Part shown: piece by piece, positions 1 through 26,769 of the stretch | How positions within the stretch are numbered: the first letter of the stretch is position 1 | How the letters are laid out: each line of letters opens with the position of its first letter | Origin: Cristatella mucedo | Taxonomy: Eukaryota; Bryozoa; Phylactolaemata; Cristatellidae | Length of the DNA stretch: 64,000 nt | Assembly: GCA_009760855.2 (NCBI GenBank) | Contig: WPIO01000002.1 | Coordinates: 13,822,001-13,886,000 of the forward strand | Direction of reading: 5' to 3' | Made by a program: the position numbers and the translations under genes | The notes under the pieces: model-generated | Database searches by the model: none | Seen by the model: the letters and a program-made list of their open reading frames with translations, nothing else | What the model was told of the DNA's origin: nothing

Positions 1-150
1 TGTTTCTGGTTTCATTTGCATTGTCATCTTGCATTGTCATGCACAACTTCATATCTTCTTGTGCGTATGTTATTGGCTTGGGCAACCCTTGCCTACTGAG
101 AAGATCGGTGCTTCATCTTTGTTATATTGTTATAGAAAACTCTTGTTCAG

Positions 151-15974
<15,824 letters not shown>

Positions 15975-16497
15975 ATACTGCTGTTTCAATTGTGGATGCA
16001 CTGTGGACAGAAGCAGCTTAATAACGGAAGTGTAATGGTGATCCTTCCAAGTACCTTAGGTGTAGCTGTTGGAGACCTCTTATTATTATCAATAACTGCT
16101 AGAACGAAATATGGCCCAATACTTACGAAGGCCCCACCTCTGTTCCAAAAGGTGACTACCGATGTCTCACCACAACGTCTTTTTCTTTGCTGCCCTCAGC
16201 TCTTTGCTGCTCTCGACTTTTTTGCCGTGCTGCCACGAGGCAATGAAACTAGTAGTCGTGCAAAGCCCGAATGTATTGCATGCAACTGAAGTACTACAGT
16301 GGCGTCGGTGGATAAACGTCCCATTGTAATTCTGGCAATGTCCTATGGACATGTTATATACTGTATCCTGGCATTTGCTGACTAGAAATATCATAACGTA
16401 GTCATTTTAACAGTTTTGTCTTGACAGAAGGCACTTGTATGTGAGATCTCGTCTATAAGTTACAGTCATTGACTGGTGGACCACAAAGTTAGCTGCT

Positions 16498-16503
16498 ATT
16501 AAA
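16498..16503 (+). promoter_or_regulatory. possible EXOC1 poly(A) signal ATTAAA
   Basis: The hexamer ATTAAA, the commonest variant of AATAAA, lies about 520 bases after the EXOC1 stop. No perfect AATAAA was noticed between the stop and here. This is position and motif only; such hexamers occur by chance. Confidence 0.25.
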
Positions 16504-16739
16504 TCTTGTGTACTGATGATTTGTTTATGCATGCTCCTGCTCAAGGCGAAATTCTTTTTCCTTGCTCACTTACATGGCAGATGGCCCTCGTCGTTCTTTA
16601 TTTGGTAGTTATCGCTTTACTTGCAACCGACACTAAAATTCACAGGTGAATCGTAGCCGACATATTATAGTATGATTTTCGCATAACTCTCTTCAGTTCA
16701 CATTGCAAACACCGCCTGCAATGGATACAGCCCTGACAC

Positions 16740-16815
16740 TGGTAATAATAATATAATAATAATAATGAACTTGATAAAGTGCCATCGGAGAAGTCAATCT
16801 CTTTCTAGGCGCTGT
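16740..16815 (-). mobile_element. L2-like LINE 3' terminus
   Basis: Only the last about 75 bases: on the plus strand taataataat then ttgataaagtgccatcggag and tctctttctaggcgct, the reverse complement of the L2 tail seen at 7225 and 56500. Confidence 0.7.
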
Positions 16816-19531
16816 GTCAAGTGGTAAGGGCAAAACATGGCAAACTCTCAGTCGGTCTTGGCTGTCAGGTGAAAGTAAGTCATTTTGCACAGATGACAGG
16901 TGGGTGATCGTGTGTGCTGCTTTTTTTCTCGGTCCCGAAGCACAGAACTGGATACGCCCAATCGTTGGCTATAATGCCTGCAAACGTCAGAGCAAAATTA
17001 TAGCTAGTCATTTTTTACGGAGCCATAGAACGTTTGCCGCATGCACGTGCTGAATTCCGTGAGTTTGGTTCATGCTGAAAGTAAAGCCACTCTACAGAAA
17101 AAACTCAAACCAATGCATGTCGCTCAGAGCCGGCTAGCCCGATTGAAGTTTAAGTTGTCATTCGAGTTCTTGAAAAAAGCCCTCAGTTTGTCCTTCGGAT
17201 GTGCCAAACAACCTAAGTCCAAGAAAGATCACCTTTCTCTCTGTACTCTACTAGGCTGCAGTGCATACCTAAACCCTGTTGCTCTCTCTGGTTTCAGGCT
17301 TATTTTCACGCAGATTCAGACGAGTCGTGCAGTTGTTGGGTGGTCTTAGATGATCTCATTGAGCAAAATAGTGTCACTTGTACTAAAGTTACATGAACCT
17401 GAGGTCGACCCCTGCTGTAGCCCGTGCAGAAAAGTACACCAAGTCTGGATTCGTGAGCCTTATAAGAGACCTGTTGATACTTTATAGATCGAATATAAAA
17501 GAAAGCAGTATAACGCCAGCGGTCGGAGATTTGTAAATTTCACTCACGTCCAGTGGGACGTCGTGGTTTATAATTGCCGAAAACGACAAAGGAGTCACAA
17601 AAAGCACAAGCCTGTCGAAATCCCAGTCTCAGTACTCCCTAGTCTGTCGTGGTGAAACCACTGCAGGGTCGTCATCAATGCGAAGAAGCTTGTGGTCGGA
17701 CTGAACCAGATCGAAGAATGCATTAGAAGTTTGTCGATTGACTCACTTGCTTTTCAACCAGTTAACTTTTAAAGGCCCTGGGCACTTAAAGGAGGTGATC
17801 AACAGGGTGAGGGCTAGAAAGAACTTAGCAATCAACGCAAAGCTTTTTCAATGTAGGTATGACGATTGTACCCTTGCATTTGAGATTGAACATTGAACTG
17901 AGATTAAATCCAATTTTAAGGAACCCACGTCGGTCCCTAAACGGCAGTCGCTGCTGATTCGTTGGCCAGCGCTGACCGGTGGTTAGAGAGCCTCCTCCTC
18001 CTCCGCCTCCTCCGGAGATATGGCATAGAGTCATTAGTCTCTTCTCGTAGCTGGTTAAATTTCTTTGGAGCAAGACCGAAATTGAGCAATTACTAACAGT
18101 AAGAAAGTACCAAACTTTGCAAACAATAGATTCTGAGCAAAAGAGACCAAAGCCCTTTAACTATTGGCGAACTATGCCCGACAACGAGAAGAGTTTCGCC
18201 TGGTTTTTAACGATTATATATGCAGCGTATTTAGTAAATGCTGCCTACCCAGCTTAGTGGCTTCCTGTCTGTGAGGTAAGCACCGTACAGGTCAGTCATG
18301 CCGGCCCCATATCATATGTGTCGTGGCAAACAGAGGACAGTCTCTCACCACCACTTGGGCTAAGCAGAGGTTTCTCTTTCAGCCTCTCTATCGCCCTTAG
18401 CAGCCCTCTTCACTCTTATCCTTCGGTGGCACAACAAATGATCGGGAGTCTGACCACGTTTTCTAAATAACAATCAGGGAACCAACAGCAAGCAGTCACT
18501 AAATGTGGTTCTAGGACCCTTATCAAATGGCTGTCCAAGTTTCAGAAACTGTCTGACTGAGAAATTGGCTTCTGCTGCTCTAAATCCTTTTTCTTACGCA
18601 TTCATAGTAGGTCGAGCAAACAGCTATTCTGAATAATGATATTGCAGGCTAGTTCAAATAGTCAGTGGCCTGGCAAGGTTTCTAGTTCCTGGCAAAGTTT
18701 CTAGCAACTGGGCAAGATTGTGCACTACAAAGCAACTCACCATTGCCCCTCACCACTGACTTATATTGATGATGTAAGCTTTTTTATAGGCTGCAGGGCA
18801 AAGAAAATCACACGCAAGTTAGCCTCTTGACAAATAATTTGTCCAAGGATCTTAGGTTTATCTTTTACTCGCAGTGTTACTCACTGGCATTTCAACTGCT
18901 TCGCTCACCCCGTGTTTTGCAACTTGTCTTGTTTGCCCCTGCTTAAAGTTGCGACTGAAACAAAGCCTTTTTTAAATACTTGTAACATGGCCATGCAGAC
19001 TTTATGATATCACACTAAGACTTTCATTTTCTATGAGCTCTTATTTCTAGGTAATTGACACGGATCTGTTGCTAAAAGCTAGACTGCCTCGGAAACAGTC
19101 CCATCTGCTTTGAGGAGGAGATTCTAATCAACGCAAATCCCGGCTAAGCTTGTTACCGTATTGCTGCACTCGCACATCAACACTCTTGCCCCATCCTCTA
19201 CTCAGCTAGCGAGTGCCACAAGTGCTTCATCGCAATATCAGCCTCACCAGTGACCTAATGGCTATCAGTACGGCTTCTTGAGCTGTCATGTCTACAAGTT
19301 AGAATCCTCCTGGCTGCCAAGGTCACCTGACACTAACAAAATCTAGGCGGCCCTAGGTGCCAACCTAGCATCGAGGCAATACTCTAAAAATGCTATCAAA
19401 TGGCCACGAGGTCTACACAATGCACTATTGCCTGTGAGTGATGCCATAGGAATCACCTTTATCAACTCTGTTCAACTATATTTACTTTGGTAAGCTTAAC
19501 TGCAGGGGTGCATTCTCAAATAGCACTGAGT

Positions 19532-19536
<5 letters not shown>

Positions 19537-19586
<50 letters not shown>
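19537..19586. repeat. (GA)n microsatellite
   Basis: About 50 bases of GA dinucleotides in the tail-to-tail intergenic region. Confidence 0.95.
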
Positions 19587-19590
<4 letters not shown>

Positions 19591-20073
19591 TCGTGCAGGC
19601 CAACTACAGAGTGAATATGAATACCTGCTGATCATATGCTGCTGCCTATGGCTTGGTTAGCAGTCTGTCACCTTGTATGTGTAGAGTGAGTCACATGCGA
19701 ATAACGTTTCGCAGACATGTGACATCAATTCTGGAACTACTCTTTATGCCTAGGGACTACTCTTTATGCCTACATTGCGCAGATTGCATAAAGCACACAA
19801 GAGCAATGGCTGTGCTGTATAAATCCTTTACGAGGCATTGTGACTTTGAGTATGGCAATAATGCAACAAACAAATGCAAATCGCAAGCATGGGCGTTTAA
19901 GTACACATCACCAAAACGAGCTGCAGGCTCACACGAAAATGGCAGCACAGCGATATGACATAAGCACTAGGTAAAAATGAATTTCTTTTGAGCTGTAGCA
20001 CCAGGTGGCAATGTAAATGACCTTAAGTAGATGCTACACTAGGCTTCGTAGGACATCAGCACTATCACTGTAG

Positions 20074-20550
20074 CTACGATTGACGTTGCTCTGTAAGCAG
20101 CTGGCATATAAATTCCTCAACTTGGCTGAGGCTCTCCTTCACTGTGCAAAAGCTGCGATAGGAAGCTCTGGCATTCAGCTCAATGGCAACTTGCTCCAGC
20201 CAGCCGAGGCAGCGCTGTGCGAGCAGTGCAGCGTGGAGCTCAGCTGCAGCTGCTGCAGCTGCAGCTGAGGAGGCCACAGGCAGCAACAGGCTGCCAGCAC
20301 CTGCCGTTCTGCGACTGCATATGCGATCTTTGATCAGTGCATCGACGTTATCCTGGAAATTCTGCCAGCTCTCGACTGTCGTCAGAGCCGGGTTGGCTTC
20401 GATGACATGTTCCTTGACGATCTCTTCTGTACAAGCCAAATGCTCAGCCAGTTTCATCCATGATGTTATGCCGCCTTTCTGAGCCATCTCAGCCAGCCGG
20501 AGTACTTCCAGTCCAAGCTGACGAACGCAGATGTAGGTGCACTCGAGTGC
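20074..20550 (-). CDS. unnamed gene, terminal coding exon with poly-Ala
   Basis: 159 codons including the stop, after acceptor cattttctag. Starts ALECTYICVRQLGLEVLRLA and continues ITSWMKLAEHLACTEEIVKE, VESWQNFQDNVDALIKDR, an eight-alanine run and an amphipathic end with VKESLSQVEEFICQLLTEQR. The alanine run is encoded by a GCT/GCA-rich stretch near 20228-20270. Strongly helical and hydrophilic with no membrane segment. Codon-level openness over 477 nt and the fitting phase with the exon at 24.8 kb support it. Confidence 0.8.
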   Translation of the reverse strand, partial: ALECTYICVRQLGLEVLRLAEMAQKGGITSWMKLAEHLACTEEIVKEHVIEANPALTTVESWQNFQDNVDALIKDRICSRRTAGAGSLLLPVASSAAAAAAAAELHAALLAQRCLGWLEQVAIELNARASYRSFCTVKESLSQVEEFICQLLTEQRQS

Positions 20551-22193
20551 CTAGAAAATGTAGCCTCTCAGTCACAGCAGGACTTACTGCATACCAGGAT
20601 GCGATCATTCATAGGACCACGATACAGGCTGGAAACTGATCAGCAAACACCGGCAGGTACCTTCTGCCCGATTGTGTTGAACAACACAGCTGCTGTGTAA
20701 TCCCCCCCCCCCCCGAGGCCTCCTGGCTTATAGCAAATGGCAGGCGGACAGAGTAGAGTACATACAAGTTATATTCAAGGCTATGACAATAATGTCATGT
20801 ACGATCACCGGCCACAAGCTAGGAATGTCTGCACCCACATCACGACTCGCCAGCCATCATTGATAGCTCATTGGTGTGAATCAAGGAGGCAAGATCTAAA
20901 ATTGACGTATTGGCTTGTTGTAGCAAACTTTTGGTTTCAAAAAGGAAAGCGTTGAGCTTGCTTGCTAGCGGTCTTTGGAAAGTTAAGCCATGCAAGCTGG
21001 TCAAACAACCCACACAAGGCAACCTTTTACGAAGAAGCTGCTAAAACTATATTCAATTGTGCACAGAGATTGAGCGAAAGATCCTTCGGTCACACGGATA
21101 AAGAGCTTCGGTTTCTTCCTTTCAATGGATTAAACTGTTTTGTCGTCGTATTAATACCTTAGCTTTCGTGGCTGCAGTATGGACTTGGGCCGGACAAGTT
21201 GTTTTCATCCGCTCTTTGCCTGCTCCTTACACAAGGCAGTGCCTTCACTCATGCGACGACATCGGGTCAGCATCCGTGAAGGATTCTCACTAAATACTAC
21301 ATGCAAGCAGAATGCCTCAACGACTGCCGACTCGTACGTGTTTGCATGAGCAATGATCAATCATGAGCCTTCACAGAGGCATTTCTATGGCTATGGTCAG
21401 CTATTGAACACACCTCTTTACAGTTAAGGATACAGGGAGTAGATCCTTAGCAGCTCCATGCTTCTTTCTGAGCTGTGATCAGACTGTGGCTCAGTACTGG
21501 AGTGGAGGCTGCCGAGAAAAGATAACAATTATGCAATTGATAAAGCACCCTCGGAGAACCCAATCTCTTTCTAGGCACTTGACATTTGCTGCAAAGAAAG
21601 CACGATCGAATGCGGTGTCGTGCTCGATAAACAACAATAACATGGTTAGGGGTGACATGCACAGGGGTCAGCATGCAAGTTTGGTTAGTGGCAGCATGCA
21701 CAGCCTTTATGGTGGGTGCTAGGTGCAGCCACTAAGTTGGTCTCTACATCAAAGAAAACCTGTCAATGGTCCTCGTTTGCTACAAACGCTGCAGTGACAC
21801 CCGGTTACTAAACTGATGCAAAGCAGATTCTTCACCTGGACCCACTATAAAGGCCTGCCATGCTTGGCTGCCCGTGTCCAGCAGAACCGTGCTGCACCAG
21901 TTGAAGCCGCTTCGTGCCTTTGAGATCTTCTCAGGACACTACACTAGCTACTGTACTTTTCTTTCACTTCGACACGAGGACCAGGGACAGAGGCTTTTAC
22001 TCTTGCTGCCGATTCTGGCACTCCTGCCCCGCCCTGGCCGCCCCATGCGCCTACTTCTCTACTGCTCACTTCTTTGCTTCTTTGACCGTGGCCTTCTTTG
22101 ACCTACTTCCTTGACCTCATGACCACTTTTCTTTTAAAAATTTCTGTACAGTATGAGACAAAGTCTGTTAGCTACTGCAACTGCAGAAAGCCA

Positions 22194-22244
<51 letters not shown>

Positions 22245-25200
22245 ATATATATATATTCCTAGAACAAGCTCGCACTCTCTGCATTACCCCCCCCCTTAGC
22301 TGTTGCCCGAAATGACCACGAAATGGCTCCACTTCACAGCATCCACTTGGACTGAGTTAGCATATTGGAAAGCTAGCGGAGGGAGAGGGACCGACCGGAA
22401 GTCGTGCTTCGCCTGCCTTGGTGAAAGCGATGGGCAAGCATAAATATAACCTGCCTGTGATTTTTCACATGGCTAAGTGTTTTGGCCTGTTATTGTGGAC
22501 TGGCAAGTTTTCATAGCGATGAATTGGTAACAAAAGATGCACAGCGAGCAGATTGTAAGGGTATCTATCGATAGCAGACAAGGAGAAAAAGAGCAACTTA
22601 GCAACTAGCCACTACTCAGTGACACACAGTGCCGAGACTCAACAGAAACAACGAACTCGACAAACTCTACGACGGGAAGAGACTGGAACCCATAATAATA
22701 GTCACGCGCACGCACACGCACAAACGCACGCACGCGTGCGCGTAAATGTTGGGGGATGTCGTGATGTCAGTCGGGAGTGAGTTCCAGGCTTTGAGAGCAT
22801 ATAAACTAAAGGCAAGGTCTTCAAAGGTCTTGAGGTCCATATGAGGTATAGCTACATGATTTTAGTCAGAACAACGGGCTGTGCAATACTTGGCATGGTG
22901 GGGGAGTAGGTGGGGGAGTAGGATAGTAGGCTAGAGCCAAAGAATGAAGGGATCTGAAAGTATGTGCAGAACCTTGAAGTCGATACACTGCTTGATTGGG
23001 AGCAGACTACAAAGGTAGGGTGCTAAGAAAAAGCATGCAGGATGTCGGAGAAACGAACGTTGGGCATGGGTACACGTCTGAAGCGCAGGCAAGTTCTCAA
23101 ACACCACTATGGCAGCTAGGATATTGGTGTATTGCATGCAGATCTACATTTCCCTGCTCAAGCCAGCAAAAGCGAAATTTAGTGGAGGATTGCAACCAGG
23201 AAACAGGAAGTCAAGATGCTGGGTGAGCTTTGTCAGAGCATCGGGATCAAAGCATTTGAAAGGTACAACATTCATCACTACTACATACCGGGAGGCATTT
23301 TTTTACCTGCCTCTGTTGCCTAGCAACTGTCCGTCACAACGTCCTACAGAGATAGTGCACGATAAACCACGAGCTCCTAGAAAAGCACCCGTGTTAACAG
23401 GTCTGCAACGACCGACTGACTAATCGAGGTACTGGGTACAGCAGACTCGCAATGTCAAGTACAATTAATAAAAATTAATACCAATAATCCTAACGGGAGT
23501 CTAGGAATGCTCTGCATCAACTAAAAAACTGAACATCCTTAGCCTGAAAATATGACAAGTACTGTAAACCTGAAACAAAAAAGAATTCCAGCAAAGGGGA
23601 GAATCTTGGCTAGCTATGAGTTGACATTGATTAAATGTTGTATGCCCTAATGGTGTGATATGTCATCTCAAAACAATATTGCCAACGAATGGTCCTAAGA
23701 AGACGTGATTTTGGAGAATGTCTCATCAATATTATATTAATCATGCCAATCAATTTCTGTCAGCACAAATAACCGTGATGAGGGCGAGTCTCTCATACAA
23801 TTCTTCTAAATGGCACCTGATTCCTGGGATTTGCCATTACCCCGGTTCAAAAGCATAGGCTTTATAAAAAAAAAATAAGGATCGAATGGTTGCTGCTTTC
23901 GATTACACCATCAATGAAGCAGGCCGACCTTCCTGCCACTTCCGCAGCCGTGCCAGTTTATAAGTTCGTTCGTTCCTCTTGACACCCACGTATGAAGTGT
24001 GTCACAGTGAAAATACAAGTTTTAGCATCCGACTCAAATAGCAGCCTTCACAGGAAGACTTCCTGGGGTACACTGCTAGCATGTAACATGCCACACTGCT
24101 GTGAGTAGAATTCTCAGCAAGCTTCTTAAAGTAAAGTCAAGGTTAGCTGATCACACAGCAACAGCAGTCGAACAGCCTGAGCTACTCTCACCCGACTTGC
24201 ACTGGGCAACAAAGGATTGCATGCTCCAGGACTCAAACCTTCGTAAGGAATACTGCCTAAAAGCAGCAAAGAATGCATGCAGCTTCGTGCTTACAATTTC
24301 ACAGCATGCCGGCCATTGTCCCTACTCAGCATTACACAGGTACACAAATCTCTGAGGGGGCCTAATGGCTTCATTGAGCTCTGTCTCCCTCACCCACTAT
24401 ACAATTAAGTGCATGGCAACCAATAAATCAAACGCTATCAAGAATGCTGCATATCCCACAATCCTTGGCGACTTTGCACATATCACTCAGTTGCCTACAG
24501 TTAGGTGGCACACAAATTAGTGTGCGGTGGGTAAACAAGTCGTGTCACGTGACCACGAGCTAAAAGCAGAAGCAAAGGGCAGACACCACAAGTCAAGACG
24601 CAATGCACAGTGATGAAGCGTGAGCTTATTTATTGTGGGATCCTTTGCATGCTCTTGTGAAGACTTGCATGCTGGCTTTAGCACAGCAGCATCGTGAGAA
24701 TCGTGCCACATGTTCACTGGATGCCAGCGAGCGACCAGATCATGTCCTCCAGAATTGACAAGGAGGGCCCCAGTTCGAAGCAGCTTACCTTAAGATCAAC
24801 CGCAGCCTGAATCTTCTCTAGCGAGTCAGCCGGCGCGACATCTTCCACGGCACTGCGAAGCCTCCGGTAGCGGCTCATGGTCTCCTGGTAGAAAGAGCAC
24901 TTCGCCTGCAATGACAAAGGCAATCACCCGGGTGCCCAGCACCGGAGATGGACACACACAAAACCTGCACCGACATGTCGCACGTCATCGTTGTTTGAAA
25001 GTCGATCTGTCACTGAGGGAGGCTAGCGGCCAATGACCAGCCAGCCAAAGACGATGGGCAGGAGTGTGCAAGAAGGGAGCAATGTGGCGAGTAAAGCCGG
25101 CAAGATGCCTCGCAAGCACTCAAACGAAGCTGGCGGCTGTCGCATTATCTACCTGTACGACAGCCTTCACGAGCTGCGTGAGCATTCCAGCCGGCGGGCT

Positions 25201-26737
25201 CAGTGCTTTCAATTTCATGATGAAAGCTATGTGCTGACTCAGCAGGTCGTTAAGGTCAATCTGCACAGATAGACAGAGATGCACGTCGTTGGCCATACTT
25301 GCCTGGATGAGCCATTGAGCAAAGTTCTCGGACACACCGACGGTTAGGCTTACCTGCGACTTTGCTAGCGCTTGAGCATTGCTTCGATACGATGTTGGCT
25401 TCGCTGTGGAGCCAGTGCCGCAGCCCAGAGCAGTCACGAGCTGTTCGTACTACAGATAAAAAGAGAGGGCCCACCGAACCGGTCACGTGTACAAGAACTA
25501 GAGACGACAAATCCATGCAAAATGTCGTGTCGTGCAAGAGGCAGCCTTACCGTGGCTAGGGCTGCAGTAGCTGCTGACTGTGGCTTCGTGCTGTCGATGT
25601 ATAGCCCGACGAGATCCGCTACGAAGAGCCCTTTATCACTGGTCTGTGCTTGGTAGGAAGCTAACTAAAGAAATATTAAGCAAGTCAATAGGATTAAGAA
25701 GTATTAAGCTGACATAATTATAGTTATAATAATAATAATATATAAAATAACAATAATACATAATTATAATGATAATTATGCATGTCACGACAGCAATGGA
25801 AAAGGACCTCTGCCACACTGAAGATGTGAACACGGTTGGGACATGCAGTCAACCATGTAGCACGAGTCACGATGAATGAATTCACCCGCGATGCAGGTAC
25901 AAACTACTATAGATAGCAGACATGAAGCCAAACATAGTTAATTATGGATCACCTAAAGCCACAGCATGCGGAGCACTGAAAGTAGTTGCAGCTGCAGCAC
26001 CAGTCCTTACCTGCTGGGTTTTCCACTCTGTGCAGCATGTTATGCAGATACGCAAGTACTTGCTAAGTTTTGGTTCCGTTGAGGGTGACTAAAACACAGG
26101 GCTGTCATCGTTGGCTCAAGCAGACTCAGACCAATAAAAGCAGTATATCCGTAAAGTAAACAGAGGCGCACAGTCAAGAAGCGTTTAATGTTGAAAGTAT
26201 CAATTTGAATTCAAATTGAGCATCCTACATGCAAGTGAATGCCCAGCTTGCTTCCATGCTTAATTAATGAGAAGAGATATGCTGAGCTGTGTAGGTATGG
26301 ACAGGGCCGTGATAGCCAAAGAGGTAAGGTGCTTGCTCTTCACGACCGAGGGCAGGGTTCGAATCCTGCAGTGGGCGATTATTTATCGCCATCTGCATGC
26401 AGTGATGACAACCGGCAAGGCTTCTCTGCTTCTGTACAATGAGACTACTAAATCAGCTCACACTTAAATGATTTAATTTAGTAATCAGCAGATGGTCACC
26501 TTTGCACAAAGAAGAATAAATAGCAGATAGTAAAACAAAATAAGAATAGTTTATTTATCAGCTAAATATGTTATACTTTTTAGTCCCATGCACCCTCTTT
26601 AAGTGACAGTTACGTTAGTGCCGGTGTCTTGGTCTCCTTTCTTTTCTCACGGTCACATTTTGCACACTCAAAAGGTAGCCTGCCTGTCAGCATCACAAAC
26701 CCTGCTAAAATCCTGTCACACACGCTCGCACGTGCCT

Positions 26738-26769
<32 letters not shown>

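Larger units (their letters stand above)
15975..20073. other. tail-to-tail intergenic DNA plus 3' UTRs
   Basis: Lies between the EXOC1 stop (+) and the stop of the minus-strand FYVE-like gene, so it includes both 3' UTRs. Contents that I can name are one L2 3' stub (16740-16815) and a GA microsatellite (19537-19586). Nothing coding is recognised, although ORFs of about 100 codons exist by chance at 15990, 17041 and 19653. Confidence 0.6.
20551..24788 (-). other. intron of the unnamed FYVE-like gene
   Basis: 4.2 kb between coding exons. Holds a poly-C run (20701-20714), two L2 3' fragments (21525-21720, 22745-22995), a TA microsatellite (22196-22256), a GCAC-rich alternating tract (22695-22743) and a partial SINE (about 24205-24260). 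No further exon recognised. Confidence 0.6.
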
